Shown one piece after another: positions 27,020 to 39,100 of a stretch of 64,000 nucleotides of DNA. A program made the translations under genes and the position numbers. The DNA is taken from assembly GCA_018697195.1 (NCBI GenBank), contig CM031870.1:4936577-5000576 (forward strand), written 5' to 3'. The notes beneath the pieces are model-generated. The model had not been told where the DNA came from and made no database searches. It saw nothing but the letters and a program-made list of their open reading frames with translations. Within the stretch, counting starts at the first letter, position 1; each line of letters begins with the position of its first letter. This DNA is from Certhia americana. Taxonomy: Eukaryota; Chordata; Aves; Passeriformes; Certhiidae.

Positions 27020-27310
27020 TCTCGTTTCCACTCGATTGCAGGGAGGAAAGCAACAACTGTGCAGTGTCCAGTTTTCCATTCTTTCTCTCCCAGCGAGCTG
27101 TCGGTAGCTGGCGTGGTTCGCAGAGCCTCCTGTGTTTGAAGTTCTCTACTTTTTTTTTTTTTTCTGGCACTTCAAATGCTGCCGGGGCCCCCCGAGGTTG
27201 AGAACCAAGTTTGTCAGACAGAGGGGTCAGACGAGGGTTAGCGATGCTATCGCTGAGCAGAACTGTCATCACCAGCCCGCAGTGACGGCCGGGGTGCGCA
27301 GGGGGAGCCT
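27020..27310. promoter_or_regulatory. Intronic CpG-dense patch, candidate regulatory element
   Basis: CpG dinucleotides are dense here, with at least nine between about 27180 and 27300, while the intron around it has very few. It contains the exact palindrome AGCGAT-GCT-ATCGCT at 27240-27254. I recognise no exon or transposon. Its role as an enhancer or alternative start is inference only. Confidence 0.3.
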
Positions 27311-28813
27311 TGGGAGCTGCTGCTGCTGACCCAGAGCTACCTGGGAACAGTGGCAGCTCCTGCTGGTGCTCTGCCTGTTTGGGAGCAGGGGTGACCCCAG
27401 GACAGTGGCACAAACAGGAGCTGTCCCCAGAGGAGAGCACCTGGCAGCTCCAGCTGGTGCTGCAGTCCCAGGTTGGAGCCAAAGCCAGTTGATGCTGCTG
27501 GAAGGATTCATGGTGCTTAGGGGTTGTTGCAGCCCCAGCTGCACAGCACATACAGGAAGAGGGATGACATTTAATTCTTAGTTATATCACTGCCCTTGAA
27601 TACAGCAGCCATTCCCATTTGCATACCCAAAATACTTCTGAATTCTTTCACACCAGAGGGCAAAATGTTTCTTCTCCTTTTCTCTTCTCTATCCCCACTT
27701 TCCGAGCACTCATGTGTGGTCACTTGGAGGAGGAGGAATAAAGAAGTGGCTTTTTCTATGGCAGACACTGACATTTGATTTCATCCTCTCTGCCCAGTTG
27801 ATGAATAAATGGAGTCTTTGTTTTCCTTTCCTTGAGATCAATGTATCATCCTTGTGTTGTGCCTTAGGTAGATTTGAGTAGGAGGCATCAGGCAGCCTTT
27901 GACATCCCCAGGAAATCTGCCCAGGCAGGAAGGATTTGGGGTGTCACCAGTGTGGAACAAACTGCATGGGACCAGGGCAAGCCCTGGAGTTCCTCTTTGG
28001 TACCTGGGAAGAATTTCTTTATAAGTCTTTTGTGTCACTGCAGAAGGAATTAAGGATGCATTCGTTATTTTTGTATTGGTAAAATTTCATTATAATTATT
28101 CCTACATGAATCACCTTCAAAAATGCATGCTGGAACAGAGATTTGTGGTTTCTGTCTTGCTGATCAAACACTGTAAAAGGAGAAGGTGTCTCAGAAATTT
28201 ATCACACAACGGAATCTTAGTAGAGTGAGAATGACTATGCTGGTGGCTGCACATACATTGATGGATTGTCTGCCCCCAAATGCTTGAATCTTGTTAAAAT
28301 AATAATATGAATGGATTGCTCAGCATAACAATAGATACAACACTGTACAGAATATTAACCAGATTTACAGATAAACATGTTTGGCATTAAAGAGTTTTTA
28401 ACCTAGAAAGATGAGACCCACAAGGGGGACATTTTAAGTTTCATCCTACTTTGTCATTGCAAAGAGCCTCATTGGCAATGAGAAAGATATTGAATTAGCT
28501 AAACAGTTAATTGATGAAGTTCAGGCTTTAAATTGAATGCCTGTAAATGGATACAATTCATCTGCAGTGTCCAGTAACACCAGTGAAGTCAGTAAAATTA
28601 CAGCAGGATTGAATTTGAGTCCTCCTGTCTTTGCTTATCAGCAATACAACTTGCCCAGACATTTTGTGGGGAAACGTTTGCCTGAGGCTGTTTACACTGG
28701 CTATGCTGAAGATTTGGAAGGGGAGGGAAAAAAAACAGAGCAGCTGTAGGAAGAAATCACAAAAATACTTTGTGTAATGTTCTGCCTCATTTTTCTCTCT
28801 CCTGTAATAACAG

Positions 28814-28874
28814 GGCAGCACTCTGAGGAAGCGGAAGATGTATGAAGAATTCCTGAGCAAGGTCTCCATTTTGG
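28814..28874 (+). CDS. PRKAR1B: PRKAR1B exon: linker helix between CNB-A and CNB-B (residues 237-257)
   Basis: This 61-nt exon encodes GSTLRKRKMYEEFLSKVSIL plus the first base of Glu257. The segment is the long helix joining the two cAMP domains; its basic RKRK stretch and MYEEFL face take part in holding the catalytic subunit in the holoenzyme. The segment is, as I recall it, the same in RI-alpha and RI-beta. The acceptor is AACAG (ends 28813). The donor is GTCAGT at 28875, weak at the third position. Skipping this exon alone would shift the frame; skipping it together with the next (61+122 nt) would not. Confidence 0.97.
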
Positions 28875-29630
28875 GTCAGTTGCCCTTTGAAACTTGGCTG
28901 TTGGTTCCTCTGTTATTCACATTGGCAGGATGAATTTTGATCTTTGGTGGCATGATAAAAGCAATGGTGCTCAGACAGAAGGTCTCACATTGTGTTGTTT
29001 CTGAAGGAATGGAAATGTAAAAGGACCCTTTTTGTTTTTCTCATTGTTTCCTGTGCACTGCCCATGTGTATGGAGCACACTTTAAAGGTGGAGCAGGCAC
29101 ACACTGGTACTTCCAGTAGCTGCTGCTGAGTAAAGACCATGTGGATAGAACAGAAAGCAGTGCAGAGATATGAATTTGTCATAAAGCCCAGTTATATCCT
29201 CCTAGGGAACAGGTGAGAAGCTTTTTCCTGCAGGAATACACTGTGTGCACCAAACAAACCAACCTTACAAATCAAACTGGACTGATGTTTTTTCTTCTGT
29301 GCATTTTACAGCCCCTGTCTCACATTCTTAAAACATCTGTTTAGCTTCTTGTCCTCGGATTTTGTTTCCCTTTGATTAATGTGATAGCCACGAAATTTGG
29401 ACATGTTCTTGATGGCCTTCAGTAGGAAAAACAACAAGCCCATAATGCCTGACCAATCAATCACCATTAGGAGAACAAAAGCCTCTAATAAGAAGGACAG
29501 TGTTAGACACTACAATGAGTTGTTGATCCTGTAGGAGAAACATCATGTTTTTGCTGGGACTGTTTGGAAATAAACAGTTCAGGATTTATTTGCTATATAA
29601 TTAAAGTACTTGTATTTCTACTTAAAATTA

Positions 29631-29654
29631 TTTTTTTTTTTTTTTTTTTTTTTT
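29631..29654 (+). repeat. Poly(T) run of 24
   Basis: The longest uninterrupted homopolymer in the window. No associated retrocopy is recognised. Confidence 0.8.
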
Positions 29655-31978
29655 AATGATATTCACCTATCATTCAAGCTGAGGCACCTGAAATATGAGC
29701 GTCTCAGTGAGCGTATACTTGAACTTCTGGGAGCTGCTATCCATGAGATTTTGAATTATATTCATATGCTTAAAGTGAGGCCAAGAATGTTGCTCACTTA
29801 TTAATGAAGTTTGCATCATTTAAAATCCTTCTTTTATGCTTAATTTAAATCTTCCCAAATTCAGAGTGCAAATTATACCAAATTACAATGAGTATTTAAA
29901 GAAAAAAAGGATCTGTGCACCTGCACTAATGAGGAGCAATTACAACAATGAGACATCTCAAAACAATTTCAGAGTAGAAAGGTTATTCAGAGATGTGCTT
30001 CCTTAAACATGCGGTTTGCAATGTAATTAGAGCCTAATTTGTAGTGTGGCTTTTGAATCTTGGTTTAAAAAAAAAGGAAGAAGGACTTTAAGATTTGAAC
30101 CTTTTTTAAGTACAGAAAAGCAGTGAACAAAATAACACATCATTGCAGGAACATGGAAATTTAGGTGAAATGTGTAAGGATCTCTTTGACATGTCTAAAA
30201 AGCAGATGACACCTGTGAAGCAGAAAGATATTTTGGAAATCTCAAAACGGCACTGAGAAGTCCACTTCATCCCTTAATGTGGTCAGAACTCAGTGATTTC
30301 CTGGTGGAAAAACCTCTACCTGCTTCTTATATTTCTTTTTTCCAAGACCCATCTAGTGTCTGTAATTAGCCATATAATTGCAAGAATCACATTTTTTTTA
30401 AATCTAAGGATTTTTTTAGATTTTCAGTAGTTGCTTAAAATGTATCAAACAAGATAGGAAAGAAGTAATTGTTTTAAATTTTTCATCTGGAGTTTAATTA
30501 AATATAAAGTTGTGAATTGATATGTACAATTTGGGCATTGCAAAAAAATCATATGTGGTCTAATTTATCTGATACTTCAACTCTGCAACTAAAATTTGAA
30601 GAATATTCTATATAATGCTGTTTGCAAGAATTATTAACCAATGCGTTTGTAGTGGTACAGTTCCCTTACACAAAAGAGAGTCACTTCATGATTAGAGCTG
30701 GAATTAGCTTTGAATTTTTCATAAAGCCAACTGAAGACGAATTTCAAGAAACTCTTTCTTTTCATTGTTAATTACTGAGTGCTTTAAAAAAAAAAATAAA
30801 ACAAAAAGTCTTCTCTAGTCTGTATAAAAGAGTTTTATGCTTATTTTTAATCAAACCAAGCAGTTTTTGAATGTTGCACTGAGAATATGGGCTTGGTCTT
30901 TGACGTTAGTTCTTCTGCAGCAAAGGTCACAAAGGAAAGTGCCTTAGATGGGGAAAATGTTGAAACAATTAATTTCCCAAACAGCAACAAGAAAGTGGCA
31001 TAAGAACATGAAGATGTGTCAGTCAACTCAAAACTTACCTTTGGTGCTTTGAGAACTTTGGTCTGGTTTTGTTACCAGACTCACTGTGTCCTTCTGAGCT
31101 CAGCCAAAAGGCATTTTAACTTCAAGGAACTTCCTTTCATCCTCACACATTCCTTCTGAGCAGTATTTTGAGCAAAAACGGGAATCCAGAGTCTGATGGA
31201 ATGGCACACCTCTAATCCTGGTGTCAGAAACCATATCTTGACTTACATTAGTTCAATAATTTGTAGTAAGTAGGAATCAGAAGAGCTCTGGGACATGAAT
31301 TTCAGCCCAGCTTTTTGAGGCAGTGAAGGTTAAATCATCGTATTATCTGCTGCTTTTAATAACTTTTAAACCTGTAATTTTTCAGTCAAGTCTGATCAAA
31401 GTACAAAAGTTCAAGTGTAATTCACTGCCTTAAATTCTCATGCAAATGGATGTTGGAGAGAGACACAGGTATCCTCACAGGCACTCCTCTCTGAGGGCAG
31501 GACAGGTGGAATCCATCCCTTAGCAAAGTCAGAGGAGGGCACTGGGACACTGAGCAGCCCTGGATTTGCCCTGTGCCCGGTGGGGATTTGGGCCAGGTGC
31601 AGGTGATGAGGATCCCTATCACAAACTGCATTTGCTCTGTTAGTCCTAAAACAGACCCATCATTTTTAACAATGGAAATTTTTGGGAAGTTTTATAACTT
31701 TTCTCCCTTAAGTGGGAGAACAAAAAGAAAACACTTTGCAGGGCATTCTGCTGGTGAATGAAGAAGAGGTGCCATTTCAAACATCCATAAACCTGGATGC
31801 CTTTAGTCTCCTGCTGCTTGTGCCACCAGGGTCTGGCCATTGGCTCTGGTGGTGTCACCCATCCTTGAGATGGACACTCTGCCTCACCCACCCTGCAGCC
31901 CACCAGAAACTGGGAGCAGCTCTGACAAAAACCCTGTAGGGCTTGCCCTGACACCTGGTGTGGGATGTGGTGAGGGAA

Positions 31979-32083
31979 TCTCGGGTGCTCCCATATCTCC
32001 AGGCAGCTCCTCAGCTGCTGCAGGCCGTGGCAGCGCCAGGGCAGCGCGGATCAGATCGCAGGCGCGGGGAACCGGAGCCAACT
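31979..32083. promoter_or_regulatory. CpG cluster upstream of exon 32313-32434
   Basis: About ten CpGs fall in roughly 105 bp, densest from GGCCGTGGCAGCGCC through CGCAGGCGCGGGG. The flanks are CpG-poor. The patch ends about 230 bp before the next exon. It could be an intronic regulatory element; nothing else supports this. Confidence 0.25.
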
Positions 32084-32284
32084 TTTCCTGTCCAACTTTT
32101 AAGATTGCTATCTGGGTGATTACTGATGGCTAAGACACAATGAATAAATACATTCATGTTTCCCAACTGGAGGTTCGTGCAAAGTGCCTGGATGAAAGAA
32201 ATGTTTCTTTTATAACAGAACCAGGCACGGCAGAGCTGTCAGTTTAGATATGAATCTTCAGCCAAATTTGGAGTGTTTTTATAA

Positions 32285-32449
<165 letters not shown>

Positions 32450-34570
32450 TGATAAGTTCTGTCATTTCCTGGTAAAGATCAAGGCTGTGTATTAAAGACA
32501 TTTGGGTTCAGTTCAATCTCTTACTTCAGCATAAATCTAATTCCACTTAAACCAGGAGACCTACTCAAAATTCAAATGAATTCAGAGACCAGTTCCATGG
32601 AATTGTCTAAAACTTCTTTCCAGTAAACTGAAAATGCAGAGTAATTTTGAGGTGTGTCTGGTGTCTTTACTGCTGGAAGGTTTGTTTTCTACGGGAGATT
32701 TTTCTAGTTCCAAATTTCCGAAACTTCAGCAGGGCTGGGCAGCCACAGCTGATTGTGGAACATTGATCATTGTTCCCAAAGGGACTTACAGGGGATCTCA
32801 CAAATGGACATCTGTAAACTGCAGCAGGAGACCTGATCAGAAAATGGATAATTTGTTCTTTGTTTTGCCTTAAACTCAGTCCAAATGGCTGAGCCATCTT
32901 CTTGTTTACCCTGACACAGGCAGACAGATCTGTCAGGCAGCTGAAAATGCTGACATCTTTTTGGGAGATTATCTGACACTTCAGTTCCATCATCTCACTT
33001 CTGCAAACAGATGCTGATGGGGTTTCTCCCCCTGTCTGACATAAATATTTGGATCCTTGGTATCTCATACAAGTACCAAGGCACTGTGATATAAAAAGCT
33101 ATAAAGAGGTATTAGAGAGACTCAGACTGAATAACAGGAGAGTATTAGGGTATGGTTATCTATGGGTTGTGAGTGTTCCTATGCAAATATATAGACCAGA
33201 AATAGCCAGCACATGCCCGTGGTGACAGTTCCAGTGCACACACCAGGCCAGGTGTTACATGAGCTGGAGCTGGGAGGGAACTGGAACCCCTCTTCTCCCT
33301 CAGTGTGGGAGAAGATGGGTCAGAGTGGTGTAAGAAGCTCATCATTGTGTGTCCTTGGGACCCAGTTGTATATACACAGATTGCATCCCAGGCTTTGCTT
33401 TGCTTGCTCTTTATCTGTGAATTATTGGACAGGTGCCTCAATGCAAAGCAGCCAGAATTTGGTTCATAATCATTATCTGACACTTAAAATTCCATCCTTC
33501 TTTCCTCCTGAGTGTTGGAAACATGTATTTTATTTATGAACATAGGTTTTCTTCAGTGCTCACAAAATTGTCAGTGTAAGTACTGCACCTGCCTATCATA
33601 CAGGCAGACAATTCAGGAACTTTAAATAAGTGACAAGCAGTGTCCCTTCAAAACAATAGTGTCAGAATAAAAGGCAGTAGATATTAGATAGGGAATTAAA
33701 AACACTAGATATTAGGTAGGGAATCTTTTCTATTATCAAGATGTTTAGTATATGAGAAAAATTTAGGAAATAGAAGTTTTTTCAGAAATATGGAATTTTT
33801 ATTGCTCCTAGTGTTACTGAGTGTGCTGTTATTCCTTGCAGCAGGAGAAGACAAGGAAAATCTAATTTTCTTAGCCATGTCAAAGCCAGAAATCCCATGG
33901 AAAATTGGCAGCTTGCTTAAGAGTTACCAAGGGCCTTTATTTTCCCCTTCTTGCTGAAACAGCTGTTAAGACTTGAATGGGTAGAAAAGCATTAACACTG
34001 CATTCTGCAGAAAGTATCTGCTCACCTCACCCTTCCACTGCAAACCTGACTTAGTTTCTTACTTTGGAAATTGCCTATATTTTTTTACTTCAAAGAATGA
34101 ACATCCAGTGTCAACTATTTCTTGTGCTGCAGCAGTATTTCTGCCTGCTCACACATAGTTTAAGCTTCATATTTTAAATGTGATTTTTACAGGAGTTTAC
34201 ATCTTTAATTTTAAGCTCTTCTGTAGGAAAAATTGCTGCAAGTCACCAGGAACACATTATTCTACTACCTGATTAAAAGTAGTTTTGGCTGGTTTGTTGT
34301 CACAATATGTTGAAAAGCCATTAGCTTCTTTCATATGCTTTTTGATGTTTGTAGTCTTCTAATCCAAACCACCAGAAATTCAGCCAAGTTGTTTGGCTGC
34401 TGTATATGCAGAAAACCGTTTCATATATCACTGAAATGCAGCCTCCTTTGGAGCACAGTGTGTCCAGTACTACAAAGCTAACTTGGCCACATGATTTTTG
34501 GACAAGGTACTCATTTACCTTTTTATTTACTCATTTTGCATTTGATGCAGCCCAGAGAGCCACTTGTGTC

Positions 34571-35096
34571 CTGGGCTGCATCAAAAGCAGCATGGCAGCA
34601 AGTCAAGGGAGGTAATGCTGCATCTCTGCTCTCTGTGTCCATCCCTGGGGTCCCCTCCCCAGGGGAGGCCACTGAGATGATCAGAGAGATGGAACCTCTC
34701 TCCTGGGAGGAAAGGCAGAGGGAATTGGGATTGCTCAGCCTGGAGAAGAGAAGCCTTCAAGGTAACCTAACTGTGTCCTTCCAACACCTGAAGGGAGCCT
34801 GCAGGAAAGATGGAGAGATTATTTGCACGAGCCTGGAGTGACAGGATGGGGGGATGGCTTCAAAAGAAAGAGGGTAGGTTTAAATTAGATATCAGGAAGA
34901 AATCCTCCCCTGTGAGGGTGCAGAGGTTCTGGCACAAGTTGCCCAGCTCTGGCTGCCTCATCCCTGCAGGTGTTCAACTCCAGGTTGTATGGGGCTTGGA
35001 GGAACCTGAACTACTGGAAGGTGTCCCTGCCCATGGCAGAAGGTGGAACGAGAAGATCTTTAAGGTCATATCCAACCCAAACCATTCTGTGATTTA
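34571..35096 (+). mobile_element. CR1 LINE, 5'-truncated, plus orientation, ~525 bp
   Basis: This is the longest CR1 copy in the window. In order it shows CTGGGCTGCATCAAAAGCAG (C-terminal end of the ORF2 region), TTGCTCAGCCTGGAGAAGAG, AATTAGATATCAGGAAGAAA, AAGGTGTCCCTGCCCATGGC, and the 3' end AGATCTTTAAGGTCATATCC with CCATTCTGTGAT. This order matches the avian CR1 3' region, with an apparent internal deletion near 34640-34670. The copy is decayed and non-coding. Confidence 0.92.
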
Positions 35097-36142
35097 TCAT
35101 AAACCATGATCATTCATATCATGCCTTAAACAAATCAGTTATCTCTTTACAAAGCTTTGGAGCATCCCAGATCCAAGTGGAATCTTGTGACTCCTTGCAT
35201 AAAAGCATCTCTTATGCACCCAGGACTCACACCTGGATTTAAAATTGTTGAACTTCATCTATTAGTCATTCATTTCTGGTTAGCCTGCCCTGCTGCCTTG
35301 CTCTGTGCCATCCCTTTGGGACATTGTAAGGACATTGGTCCTGCCCAAGGACACAGCCTGTGAGTGGATTAGCACCTTCAGGATTTGCAGACTGAAGAGA
35401 AACCACCAAAACCTTTTGAAAGGGAGACTGATAGCCCCAGTGATGATCAGAACAGCAATTCCTACTTTAAACCAGGAATATCATCATAGTTAGTATGAAT
35501 AAGTCTAATTAGTCTTCCCCTTCTATCAAGCAAACACATTCACCTTTTCCCTGTTTTTCGTACTATAAGCTTTTTGTCATGGCTTTCTGTCCACTGTCCT
35601 GCCTCCAGTGTTGCACAGTTTATTTGGGGTGCAGGTTATTTGAGGTGCAGGCTGTGTGCTTGGAAATGCTGCAGTGCCCCTTGAAAAGTGAGGCTGCAGC
35701 AGGAGCTCAGCCAAATTATTAGAATAACAGAAAATGTGCGCAGGGAAGAATCACAGGAAACCAGAGCTTTTTAAGTTCACTGTTCACAAAGCTGTTTATT
35801 GTTCATTTTTTGCTAAAAAGTCTAATGAGAAAAGTGTATACCCTGAGATTCCAGGACAGCTATAGTTTTTCTGCCATCCTAAACCTTCACAGGCACCGGT
35901 AAGATGTTTACTTGCAGTAGTTTGGGTTCTTTTCTGTTTAAATATCAAGCAGCCTTCAACAAGATTTAGTTTTAATATTTAAAGGCTGTGTTTTTGGGTT
36001 TTTTTTTTCCTAGAGATAGAATTATTGTAATGTTTATACCATATTCCTTAATGTGAAGATAGGATCAGAAGTGAATGTCTGCTTACAAAAGTAAGGTAAT
36101 GACTTCTGTGAGATTGATTTACTGCACTTGAAACTGGTAATT

Positions 36143-36160
36143 AAAAAAAAAAAAAAAAAA
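36143..36160 (+). repeat. Poly(A) run of 18
   Basis: An A homopolymer followed by a GAAAAAGAAG purine run in the large intron. Confidence 0.75.
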
Positions 36161-39100
36161 GAAAAAGAAGCAGCCCTGCAGTTTCTGTGTTTTCAGATAT
36201 TTCCAGGTCTTACTTTCCCACTATGGTTTTCACACAACAAACTCGGGCTTTCCCAGACCAGACAGATGTGGAATGTATCTGCTGGATTCCAAGGTCATGG
36301 AATTATCCCATATGAGATTCCTGGCACAGAGGTGAAAAACTTTAAGCACCATGAAACAATTGTTGCCATAAAGAATTATATTTTGGCAAGCGTAAATCAT
36401 AACAGATGTACGGTTTCTAACAAATAAATTTGCAGTTGTGTCGTGCACTGCCACACTGTGTACCCAGCAGTGGGGAGGATTTATTCATCTGACTTCAGAT
36501 AACGCAAATATTTTTAGCCAGCATTTTAAAGTGGTGGATGCAAAGGCATGTGAGTTAAAAGTCCCTTTAAATGAAATGCCAGTTGAACAGGGCCTGGTTT
36601 TATTCCCAGCTTGTGCTTTGCCACTGACTCCAGCTCAAACAGTAGTTCAAACCAGTGTAGTAGTGCTCTGAAACTGGAAAGAAAAGAGGTTTTTGCTGTT
36701 GTCTAGGTTACTGAGAAAGGTAGCGACAATAGTATTAAAAATAGCAGTTATGATCTTGTACCACTCTCTTTAAGTTCAGCTTCCAGCTTGGCTGGGTGGC
36801 ACGGTACCTCCAAGTCTGTAAGACAGCTGCCAAAAATGCAGGGACCTGCAGCCTGCTGGCATTTCCAGCTGCCACCCCTCCCCTGTCAGATCACTGGCAT
36901 CGCTTGTCACAGCGCACCGACCCTGTCACGGGACTCGCCCACTGTGCTCAGGGACTCTCTGAATCTCAGCTGCACACTCAGAGCTTGCTGAGCTGCTGCC
37001 ATATGGCCCTAATACTCATAAAGTTTGACATGGTTTAAGAAAAATGTGTGCACAGACACAAACGTGCGCAGGTGGAGGAGGAGAGAACAGTGAAAGGTTT
37101 CTGACAGGGCCACGCTGAACCCGAAGAGCACAGCTTGTGGCTGCCCTTTAAATGTGCAGCCTGTCATCTGCTCCCAGGACAGGTTGGTTTAAGTGGTGCA
37201 GAAAACACTGAAAAAAAAATATGCCTGAGAAGTAAAACATTTCCAATTAATAGCTGGTTGAGCTGCCCAGAAATCGCATGCAGCAGCCTAAAAATAAAAG
37301 ACCTAAAAATAGAAGATAATTCACAGGAGACAAATCAAGGAGAAATGGACCCATGGTATCAAGGAGTTTGGAACTGGATTTTTGTTCTGAGCTTTAAAAA
37401 CCAGTATATTCAATTGCAGATCTGTGGTAGGTTAGAGAGGATACTCCTCTGCAACTTCCCTTGTGAAAAGCAGTTATACAAATCTGGGGATTTGTATTCT
37501 TCCTTATTATCATTCTGGTTAGAGAGGAGGGCATCTGATTTTCAGTCTTACCTGTTCAGTCTGTGGGTAGAGCATTGCCTTCCCTGTTTCCCCATCAGTG
37601 GGAACAATCCTGATGTCACTTCTTAAAGGTGAGGAAAAACTTAATGGGAAAAGGCATAAATATCTGTCACTACTGAAACCAGGCAATGGGAACAGCAAAA
37701 TTGACAAATAAGAGAAAAAACCCCCACTGATAGTGCTGAAGGCTTTTTGGAATTAATGCATAGAGCTGCCTTATTGAAAGAAATGAGTGAAATTAATGGG
37801 CAATGATTATTTTTCCAGGACTATCCTTGGCTGATCATGTTGGAAAGAGCCCAGTAATCCTTGGTGGGGGCTGTTCCTTCCGTGCTGCTGTTGACATTTC
37901 AAGTCAGAGCCACAAACTGGCTCTGGTCTGGGCAGGATCTGCTGTGAGTTCTTGACGAGAGCGTACTTGAGATAGTGTCCTGTAGGTGAAATCAGTGTTT
38001 CCAGCCCCGCTGACACTCTTGGCATGCTCTGGAACGTCTCTGCACAGATGCAGTTCAAAGCCTGTAGGTGGAACAGTGTTTGTAAACTCTTCCTGCCATG
38101 GTAACCTGCCCCTGCCTTGGAGGGGCACCTGGTTCTACACAGAACGGGGCCTTTCTGTAGGAAAACTCAACTTGAGTCTTAAATTACACAATGAGCATCT
38201 GAAGATTTATGATTTAAAAGCTCCTTAAGAAGAAAAAGAAAAAAAGAAAGAAGAAAAATAATAGCCCAATTGTTTCCTGCCCTAAATCGTTGCTCTTTGA
38301 CATTCTAACCTAAGAGAGACCCCTTTGGCACCTACCCCTGCGACAGGCAGGAGAACTACAAAGTAAACTCCTTCCGTAGGGATAATGAAGTCACTGCCTT
38401 AGGCACACTCTGCTATCACACCTGATAATCTCTTTAAAACACAGTGCGATTAATTATTAATTAGGAAGATGAATGTTGTCTAGAAAAGGAGTTTCAAAGG
38501 CTACAAATCTGAACTGCTTAGTGTTACCAGGATTTTGTTGATACCGAAAATGTTTGTCAAAGGCAGTCTGCAGCGACTCCTAATGTACCCAATAAACAAA
38601 ATATCCTGAATAAACAGAGCCAGCAGGCACCAGGGCTCTATACTCTGCTTATTTTTAACTGCACAGACATTGTTTCCCACAGAGCTCTTAAAGGAAGGGG
38701 ATGTTCGATTTTCTTGATATCATCCAGTTGTGCTGGAGCAGCAGCATTTCCATTGGCCCTGCTACTGAGTTCCTCTGTGTTCAGGATCCATTTTTAATGG
38801 CCAGCTGACGTCAAAGATGGAAAGTTGTGGGTGTGATTGGGTCCCATCCTGAGTAAGGATGGAGGTGAAGTATTTTGCTGAGTCAAAGAGACTGAAATGT
38901 CAGCTAAGTCCAGCTCTCGTTAAACGCATTTTGACTTCCATGGGCAGTGGGTCAGGCTGCATATCCATGGGATAATATTTCACAGGAAGCAAATGGCTGC
39001 TGCCTTTCTTCTTCCCACTAGCCATGGAGGATCTGTCAGTGAATGCAGCTTTTGGCTTTTCCTTCCAGCTCTTTCTCCAGCCCCACCAATAACCAATGCA

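Noticed and set aside
26925..27551. 208-codon minus-strand open frame
   Set aside because: It coincides with a GC- and CpG-rich patch that lowers stop frequency; no motif or homology is recognised.
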